Shown piece after piece: positions 25,144 to 34,041 of a stretch of DNA of 46,527 bases. Below the pieces are notes generated by a model that saw only the letters and a program-made list of their open reading frames with translations, did not search any database and had not been told where the DNA came from. Each line of letters begins with the position of its first letter. The first letter of the stretch is position 1. The stretch comes from an uncultured Duncaniella sp. (lineage in GTDB: Bacteria > Bacteroidota > Bacteroidia > Bacteroidales > Muribaculaceae), in the NCBI RefSeq assembly GCF_910578445.1, contig NZ_CAJTQC010000020.1:1-46527 (forward strand), given 5' to 3'. The position numbers and the translations under genes are program-made.

Positions 25144-25767
25144 ATGAAAAAAAGCCCCCTTTACACACGCACAGGCGACACCGGCATGACATCCCTCATC
25201 GGAGGACAGCGCGTCGCCAAAAACTCACCTCGCGTATCGGCCTACGGTACTCTTGACGAACTCAACGCAATGGTAGGACTCGTACAGGCCCACTGCACCG
25301 AACTCGACGACTTCGTGACAGCTTCGCTCCTGTCGGTCAACAACACCCTCTTCAACATCGGTGCATATCTCGCCACTCCATCGCAACAGTCAGCAGCTCA
25401 GCAGGAATCTTCAGCCGACGGAACTTCCGCCTCCGAAGCTCAGGCAAACGACCCGGCTGAAAAAATCACCGCTACGCTCACCCCTGTTCTTGCCGACCTC
25501 GAACACCAGATTGACCTTCTCGACTCGATGACACCTCCGCTCCGTCTCTTTGTCCTCCCCGGCGGATCAATCGGCGCTGCCCACGCTCATGTAGCACGCA
25601 CAGTCTGCCGTCGTGCCGAACGCGAAATACTCACCCTCGCCGACACAGGAGCCTACGTCGCCCCGATAGTCCTGACCTACATCAACCGTCTCAGCGACTA
25701 CCTCTTCATCCTCGCCCGCTACATCAACCACTTCACCGGCACAGCCGAACTCACATGGCATAGATAA
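25144..25767 (+). CDS. PduO-type cob(I)alamin adenosyltransferase
   Basis: This enzyme attaches the adenosyl group of ATP to cob(I)alamin to make coenzyme B12. The 207-residue helical-bundle protein has the ATP-binding N-terminus YTRTGDTGMTSLIGG (6-20), AYGTLDELNA and, near the C-terminus, RTVCRRAERE and INRLSDYLFILARY. An Ala/Ser/Gln-rich stretch of about 30 residues (roughly 78-107) is inserted where family members usually have a short loop. It is a single gene, divergent from ribE. Confidence 0.93.
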   Translation: MKKSPLYTRTGDTGMTSLIGGQRVAKNSPRVSAYGTLDELNAMVGLVQAHCTELDDFVTASLLSVNNTLFNIGAYLATPSQQSAAQQESSADGTSASEAQANDPAEKITATLTPVLADLEHQIDLLDSMTPPLRLFVLPGGSIGAAHAHVARTVCRRAEREILTLADTGAYVAPIVLTYINRLSDYLFILARYINHFTGTAELTWHR

Positions 25768-25840
25768 TCCCACCCTACACCGCCTGACTGAATACGGATA
25801 TATTTTATCTTCCATATACATTGAAGGAAATACTTTGATT

Positions 25841-25879
25841 GGGAGGCATACGGACTGCTTAGCATTCCGTATGCCTCCC
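25841..25879 (+). terminator. Hairpin after the adenosyltransferase gene
   Basis: GGGAGGCATACGGA (25841-25854) pairs perfectly with TCCGTATGCCTCCC (25866-25879) around an 11-base loop. The T-run is weak (GCCTTATTC), so termination is likely but not certain. Confidence 0.55.
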
Positions 25880-25923
25880 GCCTTATTCACGCCACTCTCG
25901 ACCCACAATTATTCCGCCAAAAT

Positions 25924-26019
25924 CTTGGAAAAACGGCAAAAACAACCTAAAAAACCTTGGAAAAACGGCAGAAACAGCCTAAAAAACCTTGGAAAAACGG
26001 CAGAAACAAGCTATTTTTG
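25924..26019. repeat. Three tandem 32-bp repeats upstream of the DUF4143 ATPase
   Basis: Units of 32 bases start with CTTGGAAAAACGGCA at 25924, 25956 and 25988; the last is partly diverged at its end. They end about 20 bases before the gene start at 26039, in the promoter or leader. Confidence 0.85.
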
Positions 26020-26038
26020 TAAAAAATCCCAATTAAGC

Positions 26039-27391
26039 ATGGCATTATTCAGGCATCTAAACAATTATTTAAAAGAATTTTACGCAACACAAAAGACTGC
26101 ATTATTACTCACCGGAGCAAGACAAACCGGTAAGACATATGCAATACGCCAATTAGGAAAGCAGTTTAAATCTTTTGTAGAAATCAATTTTATTGAGCAA
26201 CCGGAAGCTATACAACTTTTTAAAGATGTCAATTCAGCCGAGGACATATTGCTCAGAATATCAGCTCTCAGCAAACAGCCTCTACATAAAGACGAGACTC
26301 TTATTTTTTTTGACGAGGTTCAATGCTGCGAAAATATTGTGACCGCCATAAAGTTTCTTGTCGATGAAGGCAGCTACAGATATGCCCTCAGCGGATCATT
26401 GCTTGGGGTGGAACTTACTGAAATCAGATCAATCCCGGTCGGTTATCTCAGCATAAAGGAAACATATCCACTTGACTTCGAAGAATTCATTTTAAATTTA
26501 GGAGTAGCACAACGCATAATTGATACCGTAAAAGAATGCTGGAACGATTGCAAGCCTGTAGATGTGGTGATTCACGAAAAGCTACTCGAGTTATATCGTC
26601 TCTATACTATAATAGGAGGCATGCCTGCTGCAGTAGAAAGATATATAACCACAAACAATCTCAACATTGTCAGCCGGACTCAATCTGATATTATAAACCT
26701 TTACCGCAAAGACATAGCACAGTATGCAGAAAAGGACAACAAGCTAAAAATAAAGGAAATTTTTGACCTTATCCCATCTGAACTCGACGCAAAAAACAAA
26801 CGATTCATTTTAAAACGACTTAACGAACATGCCAAATTCGATAGATTGCAAAACGACTTCCTATGGTTAAAAAATGCCGGGGTAGCAATTCCTGTATATA
26901 ACGTAGATGAGCCCAGAATGCCAATGAAGCTATCTGTGACGCGAAATTTATTCAAGTTATTTTCAAATGATGTCGGTCTTTTGACAGCTCAATATGCCGA
27001 CGGGGTTCAGCTGAAAATTCTGTCCGGTGATATTTCTGTAAATTTCGGTGCTATATATGAAAATGTTGTGGCTCAGGAATTATTATGCCACGGCTATCAG
27101 CCATATTACTATAATAACAAACGGATGGGTGAGCTTGACTTTGTGATTTCGGACTTCAACGGAGTTGTTCCTATCGAAGTAAAATCAGGCAAAGATTACG
27201 AAAGGCATAATGCCCTCAGCAATGTGATGGCATGTAAGGAATATGACATAGAAAAAGCCTATGTGATGTGTAACGGGAATGTCGAACGACGCGGGCGCAT
27301 TATATATGCTCCCATATATATGACTATGTTCATTCGCCGGCAGACTGACTGCGGAGGTGTCTACAGGCTCGATCTCAGCGGACTGACGTAA
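26039..27391 (+). CDS. AAA-type ATPase with DUF4143 domain
   Basis: A 450-residue ATPase. I chose the ATG at 26039 (MALFRHLNNYLKEFY), because longer frames run back through tandem repeats and a hairpin. The N-terminal P-loop domain has Walker A GARQTGKT (about 24-31) and Walker B LIFFDE. The C-terminal DUF4143 region (about 330-430) has GELDFVI and PIEVKSGK, an E...D...ExK pattern like PD-(D/E)xK nuclease folds. Such ATPases are abundant and often mobile in Bacteroidetes; their role is uncertain. The gene is AT-richer than its neighbours, which fits recent acquisition. Confidence 0.88.
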   Translation: MALFRHLNNYLKEFYATQKTALLLTGARQTGKTYAIRQLGKQFKSFVEINFIEQPEAIQLFKDVNSAEDILLRISALSKQPLHKDETLIFFDEVQCCENIVTAIKFLVDEGSYRYALSGSLLGVELTEIRSIPVGYLSIKETYPLDFEEFILNLGVAQRIIDTVKECWNDCKPVDVVIHEKLLELYRLYTIIGGMPAAVERYITTNNLNIVSRTQSDIINLYRKDIAQYAEKDNKLKIKEIFDLIPSELDAKNKRFILKRLNEHAKFDRLQNDFLWLKNAGVAIPVYNVDEPRMPMKLSVTRNLFKLFSNDVGLLTAQYADGVQLKILSGDISVNFGAIYENVVAQELLCHGYQPYYYNNKRMGELDFVISDFNGVVPIEVKSGKDYERHNALSNVMACKEYDIEKAYVMCNGNVERRGRIIYAPIYMTMFIRRQTDCGGVYRLDLSGLT

Positions 27392-27499
27392 AGAAACCAT
27401 AACAGCAAAATGGAGGGCTGAAATGTTATAAATGCTTTATTAATAGATTGTTCAGCGAGTTTGGCCTGTTTTTATTCGGCAGTTACGGAGTTTTTTTTG

Positions 27500-27507
27500 T
27501 ACTTTTG
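27500..27507 (+). promoter_or_regulatory. Probable -7 element of trpS
   Basis: TACTTTTG matches TAnnTTTG, about 60 bases before the trpS ATG. No clear -33 element is seen. Confidence 0.45.
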
Positions 27508-27567
27508 TAGCCAAATTGCCCACAGCAGGGCTAATAGCATCTATAACAATCTAACCATCACCATATT

Positions 27568-28632
27568 ATGAACAATAAAGAAGTGGTTCTCTCCGGCATT
27601 CGTGCCACCGGCAACCTTCACCTCGGCAACTATTACGGAGCACTCAGCAAGTTTGTGAAAATGCAAAACGACTACGACTGTCTGTTTTTCATCGCTGACC
27701 TCCATGCCCTCACGACAAATCCTCAGCCCGACGCACTCCACGAAAACGTCAAGAATATTCTTGCCGAATATCTCGCGGCTGGCATCGACCCCGAAAAGGC
27801 TACAATCTTCGTCCAGAGCGACGTTCCTGAAATCTCCGAAATGTATCTGCTGCTCAACATGCACGTTGGTATCGGCGAACTGATGCGCACAGCCTCTTTC
27901 AAAGACAAGGCCCGCAAACAGCTCGGAATCAAGACAGGCAACGACGACGAGGATATCGAAAAACAGATTATAGGCACTGACTCCAACAAGCGTGTCAACG
28001 CCGGCCTCCTCACCTATCCCACACTCATGGCCGTCGACATCCTCATCCAGAAAGCACATAAAGTGCCCGTCGGAAAAGATCAGGAACAGCACCTCGAACT
28101 CACCCGCCGTTTCGCACGCCGCTTCAACTCATTCTACGGTGTCGACCTCTTCCCCGAACCGCAAAACTTCAACTTCGGCGACCATGCAGTGAAAGTCCCC
28201 GGTCTCGACGGCTCAGGCAAGATGGGCAAGAGCGAGGGCAACTGCATCTATCTCATCGACGAGGAGAAGCCACTGCGCAAAAAGGTGATGCGCGCCGTGA
28301 CCGACGAAGGTCCGAAAGAACCCAACCAGCCGATTTCCGAACCGGTGCAGAACCTGCTCACTCTCATGGAGCTCACCTCCGCCCCCGAAATCGTCCAGAG
28401 CTACCGCGACGCTTATGCCGACTGCTCAATCCGCTATGGCGACATGAAAAAGCAGCTCGCTGAAGACATCCTCAAAGTCACCACTCCCATCCGCGAGCGC
28501 TACCACGACATCCGCAACGACGACGCATACATCTCACGAGTTGTCCGCGAAGGCGCAGAGCGTGCACGCGAGCGCGCTGCCAAAACCCTCTCGGAAGTAC
28601 GCGAGGTGATGGGCATCCGCCGTTTCTGGTAA
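27568..28632 (+). CDS. trpS: Tryptophanyl-tRNA synthetase
   Basis: TrpS charges tRNA-Trp with tryptophan. The 354-residue class I synthetase has the HIGH-type motif HLGN (18-21) within TGNLHLGNYYG and the KMSKS-type motif KMGKSEGN in the C-terminal half. DLHALT and the VGKDQEQHLELTR segment are characteristic. The length is normal. The DUF2723 gene follows 49 bases downstream on the same strand and may be cotranscribed. Confidence 0.97.
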   Translation: MNNKEVVLSGIRATGNLHLGNYYGALSKFVKMQNDYDCLFFIADLHALTTNPQPDALHENVKNILAEYLAAGIDPEKATIFVQSDVPEISEMYLLLNMHVGIGELMRTASFKDKARKQLGIKTGNDDEDIEKQIIGTDSNKRVNAGLLTYPTLMAVDILIQKAHKVPVGKDQEQHLELTRRFARRFNSFYGVDLFPEPQNFNFGDHAVKVPGLDGSGKMGKSEGNCIYLIDEEKPLRKKVMRAVTDEGPKEPNQPISEPVQNLLTLMELTSAPEIVQSYRDAYADCSIRYGDMKKQLAEDILKVTTPIRERYHDIRNDDAYISRVVREGAERARERAAKTLSEVREVMGIRRFW

Positions 28633-28681
28633 ACCGAGGCAGAAATCCCGCTAACACTGATTACATTGATAATTCAGATAA

Positions 28682-31600
28682 ATGAAAAAATACAATCTTA
28701 TCAACAATTCGCTCGGCTGGCTCTGCTTCGTCATAGCTGCGGTGACCTACATGCTCACCCTTGAGCCAACAGCGAGCTTCTGGGACTGCCCGGAATTCAT
28801 CTCCCAAGGCTACAAGCTTGAAGTCGGCCACCCGCCGGGCAACCCTATCTTCATGCTGGCCGCCCGCTTCTTTGTCAACTTCGCTTTCGGCGATGTCAGC
28901 AAAGTGGCGCTTATGGTCAACTCCATGTCCGCACTCCTTTCGGCCGGCACAATCCTGCTGCTGTTCTGGACAATCACCCACCTTGTCCGCCGTCTGGTAG
29001 TGAAGGATGATGTCGAAAACCTCTCGCTCACCCAGATGCTCGTCATCTTCGGCTCGGGTATCTGCGGCGCTCTGGCCTACACGTGGAGCGACACATTCTG
29101 GTTTTCGGCTGTCGAGGGCGAGGTCTACGCCTTCTCCTCGTTCTGCACAGCACTTGTCTTCTGGCTCATCCTCAAATGGGAGAACCGCGCCGAACGCCCC
29201 CACAGCGACAAATACCTGATACTCATAGCCTACGTCATCGGTATCTCCATCGCTGTCCACCTGCTCAACCTCCTCTGTATCCCAGCCATCGCACTTGTCA
29301 TCTACTACCGTCTCTGGAAAAACACCACCGCCAAAGGCTCTCTGGTGACTCTCGCGATTTCGGCAGTGGTAGTGGGACTGATTCTCTATGGTCTCGTCCC
29401 CGGATTCATCGAGGTGTCGCAGTATTTCGAACTCTTCTTCGTCAATGTGCTCGGCTGCAGCTACAACATGGGCGTGCTCATCTATGCAATCCTTGCGGTA
29501 GCCTGCTTCATCTGGGCCATCAGCGAACTCTATAAGCAGAACAGCATCGCGAAAATCCGCATAAGCGTCCTCCTGAGCATCTTCTTCTCAGGCATCCCCT
29601 TCATCGGTGACAGCATGTGGATTCCCGTAGTCATCATGATTGCCGTCATCGCTTACCTGTTCATGGCCAAGAAACTCCCGGTGCGAATTCTCAACCTCGT
29701 CGTGATGAGCATCTTCGTAATCTTCATCGGCTATTCGTCATACGCGCTTCTGCTCATCCGCGCGAGCGCCAACCCGCCGATGAACCAGAATGCCCCCGAC
29801 AACGTGTTCGCACTTGCCTCCTACCTCAACCGCGAGCAGTATGGCGAACGTCCGCTGTTCTACGGACAGACCCACCAGTCGTCCGTAGTCTACGAAATCG
29901 ACGCGCAAGGCCAGGCCTCACCTATGTATAAGGAAGGGAAACCGCTCTATGCAAAGGTGGTCAAGACCTCACCCGAACAGGCCGACCACTATGAAATCAC
30001 CGGTTACAAGAAAGACTATGTGATGGCTCCCGAGCTCAACATGCTCTTCCCGCGCATCTACAGCGGACAGCATGCAGCAGCCTACTCCGACTGGATCGGC
30101 GGACTCAAGGGCAAGCCGGTAAGCGCCACCCGCTATGTCCACGACAGCGAGACGCTCCAGACCGTCGACGCAATCAAGCCTACGATGGGCGAAAGTCTGC
30201 GCTTCTTCCTCGTCTACCAGCTCAACCACATGTACTGGCGCTACTTCATGTGGAACTTCGCAGGCCGTCAGAACGACATCCAAGGCAACGGCGAGGTCAA
30301 CCACGGCAACTGGATTTCAGGCATACCCTTCATTGACAATCCACGTCTTGGCGACCAGAGCCTCCTCCCCTACTCCGACGGCGAGGGCAACAAGGGTCAC
30401 AATGTCTTCTACATGCTCCCGCTCCTCATGGGTATCATCGGCCTCGGCTGGCAGGCATTCACCTCCAAACGCGGCATCGAGCAGTTCTGGGTCATCTTCT
30501 TCCTCTTCTTCATGACCGGTATAGCCATCGTGCTCTACCTCAACCAGACCCCGACACAGCCACGTGAGCGCGACTACGCGTTCGCCGGTTCGTTCTATGC
30601 CTTCGCCATCTGGTTGGGCATGGGTGTTGCCGGACTCTGGGCACTCGTCTGCGAGCTTTTCAACCGCAGAGGCAAGGAGAAAGGTAAAAACACCCTTTCG
30701 GAAGAAGCCATCGCAGCCAAAGAGCGCAAGGTCAGCCTTGCAGGCGCTATCTTCGCCTGCCTCGTAGGCCTCTTTGTACCGCTGCAAATGGTATCACAGA
30801 CTTGGGACGACCATGACCGCTCGGGACGCTACGTCACCCGCGACTTCGGTATGAACTATCTTGACTCGGTTGACGAAAACGGCATCATATTCACCAACGG
30901 CGACAACGACACCTTCCCCCTCTGGTATGCACAGGAGGTCGAGGGACACCGCACCGACGTGAAGGTTGTCAACCTCTCGTATCTCACCACCGACTGGTAT
31001 GCAAATCAGGTCAAGCACCCCTCATATCAGGCCGAAGGAATCGAGACACTCGCCAAACCCGAGGATTACGGCTACGAACGCATGAACTTCAGCTATTTCG
31101 CGGCCGACTGCGACAGCACACCTGTCAACGCCTACACCGCCCTGCGTCAGGTCTATGACCAGAGCTCAAGCAAGAACGCATGGAACGCCCCGATGATGAA
31201 ATACAACAACTTCGTCATCCCCGTCGACATCCCTGCAGCCGTGAAGGCCGGACGCATCACCGAGCAAGAGGCAGAGGTGGCCGACACAGCCATCCGCGCC
31301 AACATGGCCGACGACCGCGAGGCTTCGCGCCACGGAGGCATGACACTCAGCCAGATTCTCTCGCTCGACATGCTTGCAACCTCTGTCAAGAACGGATGGA
31401 AAAACCCCATCTACTTCGCATCGACAGTGCCTTCCGACTACTATATCGCCCTCCAGCCCTACATGCGCTCGACAGGTATGGCCTATGAGGTGACACCGGT
31501 GCGCAACGAGGAGAACGGCGACTATGACATCAACGCCGTCAACACCGACAAGGCCTACCGCAACATCACCGAGAAATTCCGCTGGGGCGGACTCGACAAG

Positions 31601-32170
31601 GTGACTGACCCGAGTCAGATCTACCTCGACGAGACTGTGCGCAAGATGGTGACCACCACCCGTTCATACATCCTCGGTACTGCGACCGCGATGATCAACG
31701 AGGCTGTGATGGCCGAACGCGCCGACTCCATAGCCACCGACGATAACGCACGCAAGGAACTCGAAGCCTTCAAGACCGACCGCTATAACAAGGCCAAGGA
31801 ACTTCTGACCATCATCGAAGAGAAGCTTCCCGAAGCAGCCGCCCCATACGCCATCCAGATTCCCCAGAAGATGGCCCAGATCTATGCCCGCATCGGCATA
31901 GCTACAGGCGACAAGGCTGCATCAGCCAAGGCTGTCGAACTTCTTGAAAAGGAAATCATGCGCTATGCAGGAAATGTGAAATACTACCAGAGCCTCAACC
32001 CTTGGCAGTATGCCACACTCCCGCAGACCGACCGTTTCATCGAGACATACTATATGGTCTATCTCCTTCAGGATCTCGGCGACATCGGCGGTGATCCCGA
32101 AAAGATGGTTGACCGCCTGACTGACATGGGCATCAACTTCGACCGTATCGTCTCCATCCTCCAGCAGTAA
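28682..32170 (+). CDS. DUF2723 multi-spanning membrane protein, possible protein O-mannosyltransferase
   Basis: A 1162-residue inner membrane protein typical of Bacteroidetes. The N-terminal half has about a dozen membrane segments with WDCPEFI (near 34-40) and GHPPGNPIF (near 49-57). These resemble the acidic and substrate-facing motifs of GT-C glycosyltransferases. A large soluble C-terminal part follows from about residue 720. The family is related to eukaryotic TMEM260, an O-mannosyltransferase, so a role in the Bacteroidetes general O-glycosylation system is plausible but not shown here. It follows trpS; palindromes lie directly after it. Confidence 0.85.
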   Translation: MKKYNLINNSLGWLCFVIAAVTYMLTLEPTASFWDCPEFISQGYKLEVGHPPGNPIFMLAARFFVNFAFGDVSKVALMVNSMSALLSAGTILLLFWTITHLVRRLVVKDDVENLSLTQMLVIFGSGICGALAYTWSDTFWFSAVEGEVYAFSSFCTALVFWLILKWENRAERPHSDKYLILIAYVIGISIAVHLLNLLCIPAIALVIYYRLWKNTTAKGSLVTLAISAVVVGLILYGLVPGFIEVSQYFELFFVNVLGCSYNMGVLIYAILAVACFIWAISELYKQNSIAKIRISVLLSIFFSGIPFIGDSMWIPVVIMIAVIAYLFMAKKLPVRILNLVVMSIFVIFIGYSSYALLLIRASANPPMNQNAPDNVFALASYLNREQYGERPLFYGQTHQSSVVYEIDAQGQASPMYKEGKPLYAKVVKTSPEQADHYEITGYKKDYVMAPELNMLFPRIYSGQHAAAYSDWIGGLKGKPVSATRYVHDSETLQTVDAIKPTMGESLRFFLVYQLNHMYWRYFMWNFAGRQNDIQGNGEVNHGNWISGIPFIDNPRLGDQSLLPYSDGEGNKGHNVFYMLPLLMGIIGLGWQAFTSKRGIEQFWVIFFLFFMTGIAIVLYLNQTPTQPRERDYAFAGSFYAFAIWLGMGVAGLWALVCELFNRRGKEKGKNTLSEEAIAAKERKVSLAGAIFACLVGLFVPLQMVSQTWDDHDRSGRYVTRDFGMNYLDSVDENGIIFTNGDNDTFPLWYAQEVEGHRTDVKVVNLSYLTTDWYANQVKHPSYQAEGIETLAKPEDYGYERMNFSYFAADCDSTPVNAYTALRQVYDQSSSKNAWNAPMMKYNNFVIPVDIPAAVKAGRITEQEAEVADTAIRANMADDREASRHGGMTLSQILSLDMLATSVKNGWKNPIYFASTVPSDYYIALQPYMRSTGMAYEVTPVRNEENGDYDINAVNTDKAYRNITEKFRWGGLDKVTDPSQIYLDETVRKMVTTTRSYILGTATAMINEAVMAERADSIATDDNARKELEAFKTDRYNKAKELLTIIEEKLPEAAAPYAIQIPQKMAQIYARIGIATGDKAASAKAVELLEKEIMRYAGNVKYYQSLNPWQYATLPQTDRFIETYYMVYLLQDLGDIGGDPEKMVDRLTDMGINFDRIVSILQQ

Positions 32171-32187
32171 AAAAAGAGAGACATCCA

Positions 32188-32257
32188 ACAGCCGTCGGCC
32201 GACGGCTGTATTCCAAAGATAATCAAGTGTAGGGGTGCGGCAGTGCCGTGCCCCTAC
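32188..32257. repeat. Two palindromes after the DUF2723 gene, REP-like
   Basis: A perfect 22-base palindrome centred on GCCGTCGGCCGACGGC occupies 32188-32209. A second imperfect one at 32229-32257 pairs GTAGGGG with CCCCTAC and continues through TGCGGCA with two wobble pairs. The second resembles widespread REP-like sequences. They may protect or end the upstream mRNA. Confidence 0.7.
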
Positions 32258-32285
32258 ATAAAATTTTATAAACCTCACCTTATCC

Positions 32286-32903
32286 ATGTGGATTGAACAA
32301 CCGCCGTTTTTCTATCGCCTGCTCTTCACGGAAGCTATATGGCGAATACTCCATAGAGGAAAAAAGGTCGTCTATCTCACTTTTGATGACGGCCCTATCC
32401 CCGAGGAGACGCCGTGGGTGCTCGACGTGCTTGACCGCTACGACATCAAAGCCACCTTCTTCATGGTCGGCGACAATGTGAGGAAGCATCCCGAAGTGTT
32501 TGAGGAAGTCAAACGGCGCGGACACTCCTACGGTAACCATACCATGCACCACCTGCAGGGACTGAAAGAATGTGCCACCACATTTTTCCGTGACATCACT
32601 GAAGCCGACCAATATATCGGCTCAACCCTGTTCCGGCCGCCTCACGGCATCATCTCCCCGCTTCAGACAAAGCTCATCAAACGCCATTATAATATAATAA
32701 TGTATGACGTGGTGACACGCGACTATTCGAAGCGTGTCACAAAGGAGCAGGTGCTTGACAATGTGAAGCGCTACACCCGCAACGGCTCGATAATCGTGTT
32801 TCACGACTCACTCAAAGCCCACGATAAGATGCGCTATGCCCTCCCTCTTGCCATCGAATGGCTCAAGGAACAGGGCTATGAGTTCCGTGCGCTGCCAATG
32901 TGA
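32286..32903 (+). CDS. Polysaccharide deacetylase (NodB homology domain)
   Basis: A 205-residue CE4-type deacetylase. The metal and catalytic motifs are in order: TFDDGP (32-37; Asp34 and Asp35), GNHTMHH (83-89; His85 and His89), RPPHG (117-121) and IVFHDS near the C-terminus. It would remove acetyl groups from a cell-wall or surface sugar. No clear signal peptide is seen, although the N-terminus is hydrophobic. It ends 9 bases before queG, so the two are probably cotranscribed. Confidence 0.9.
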   Translation: MWIEQPPFFYRLLFTEAIWRILHRGKKVVYLTFDDGPIPEETPWVLDVLDRYDIKATFFMVGDNVRKHPEVFEEVKRRGHSYGNHTMHHLQGLKECATTFFRDITEADQYIGSTLFRPPHGIISPLQTKLIKRHYNIIMYDVVTRDYSKRVTKEQVLDNVKRYTRNGSIIVFHDSLKAHDKMRYALPLAIEWLKEQGYEFRALPM

Positions 32904-32912
32904 CGTTTTTCG

Positions 32913-33905
32913 ATGGATGCCGTAGAAATCAAACGACTGCTGAAAGCGGCGGGAGCGTTCAAGTCAGGAATCGCACTCGCCGGGGAAGTCGATGCCGACC
33001 GCATGGCCGACTACGACAGATGGCTTTCCGAAGGCCGTCACGCCTCAATGGCCTATCTTGAAAAATATACCGATATCCGACGGAATCCCGCTCTGCTCCT
33101 ACCCGGGGCACGGAGTGTGATTTCGTCGGTTTTCAATTATTGGTGGGGACGCTCCGACGGACCGCTTCAATGGGCCTCATATGCTCTCGGCGATGATTAT
33201 CACGATGTGGTGAGGGCGCGGTTGCAGAGCGTGGCCGACATGATTGTCAGTCAGACAGGTGCGGAGTGTCGCGTGTGTGTCGACACAGCCCCGATTCCCG
33301 AACGCTACTGGGCCGTCAAAAGCGGCATTGGTTTCATCGGGCTGAACCGTCAGCTGATTGTCCCCGGAGCGGGAACACATTTTTTTCTCGGAGAGATTGT
33401 CACTACCCTCTCCCTGACTCCTGACCAGCCCGAAACGGGAAACTGTGGTGAATGCCGACGCTGCCTGAGCGCCTGTCCCGGCGGTGCTCTCAGTCCTGAG
33501 GGACTCGACGCTAACCGCTGTCTATCCTATCTGACCATCGAACACCGTGGCGACTTCCCCCCCGAAGTCTCAGGCAACCCGACCGACCCACATACTCCAA
33601 CCGCCATACTCACTCCGGCCGACCACCACACTCCGGCCTACATCACCACCACCCGGCCAAACATCCACCTCGGCCGACACATCTACGGCTGCGATGTCTG
33701 TCAGGATGTCTGTCCTCACAACCGCTTCGCCCCTATCTCTGAAATCGAGGAATTCCGTCCGCGTCCTGCCATATTGCGCCTCGACACCGAAGCCATTATC
33801 TCCATGAAGCAGGAAGAATTCTCAACCCTATTCCGCCGTTCGGCCATCAAACGCACCAAACTCACCGGCCTCCAGCGCAACGCCTCCGCAATCCATAAGG
33901 AATGA
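32913..33905 (+). CDS. queG: Epoxyqueuosine reductase
   Basis: QueG reduces epoxyqueuosine to queuosine in tRNA, using a corrinoid and two 4Fe-4S clusters. The 330-residue protein has the VDTAP motif with catalytic Asp124 and cluster ligands in CGECRRCLSACPGG (178-191) and CDVCQDVCPHN (260-270). Between YLTIEHRGDFP and the second cluster lies a Pro/Thr/His-rich stretch (about 217-252). That is roughly 30 residues longer than in usual family members, where a few residues suffice. The frame is intact. A terminator follows. Confidence 0.93.
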   Translation: MDAVEIKRLLKAAGAFKSGIALAGEVDADRMADYDRWLSEGRHASMAYLEKYTDIRRNPALLLPGARSVISSVFNYWWGRSDGPLQWASYALGDDYHDVVRARLQSVADMIVSQTGAECRVCVDTAPIPERYWAVKSGIGFIGLNRQLIVPGAGTHFFLGEIVTTLSLTPDQPETGNCGECRRCLSACPGGALSPEGLDANRCLSYLTIEHRGDFPPEVSGNPTDPHTPTAILTPADHHTPAYITTTRPNIHLGRHIYGCDVCQDVCPHNRFAPISEIEEFRPRPAILRLDTEAIISMKQEEFSTLFRRSAIKRTKLTGLQRNASAIHKE

Positions 33906-33942
33906 CCTAATCGACAGTCATCAAGACAATTGAAAAAATAAT

Positions 33943-33989
33943 AAAAACTTATCCTTTTCACTGAAAACCGTGACGGGGATAAGTTTTTT
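33943..33989. terminator. Terminator of queG
   Basis: AAAACTTATCC (33944-33954) pairs with GGATAAGTTTT (33977-33987), followed by T-rich sequence. A-rich sequence precedes it, so it could work in both directions. Confidence 0.75.
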
Positions 33990-33995
33990 ATTATA

Positions 33996-34003
33996 TATCT
34001 TTG
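33996..34003 (+). promoter_or_regulatory. Probable -7 element for the 213-residue membrane protein
   Basis: TATCTTTG matches TAnnTTTG, directly after the queG terminator and 38 bases before the ATG at 34042. Confidence 0.5.
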
Positions 34004-34041
34004 CCATGACCAATCATTAACAATCTAATATCAATTGCTTT

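Noticed and set aside
25835..26038. N-terminal extension of the DUF4143 ATPase
   Set aside because: The extra 68 codons run through a hairpin arm and the 32-bp repeats and are Lys/Asn-rich filler. Family proteins start near MALFRHLNNYL.
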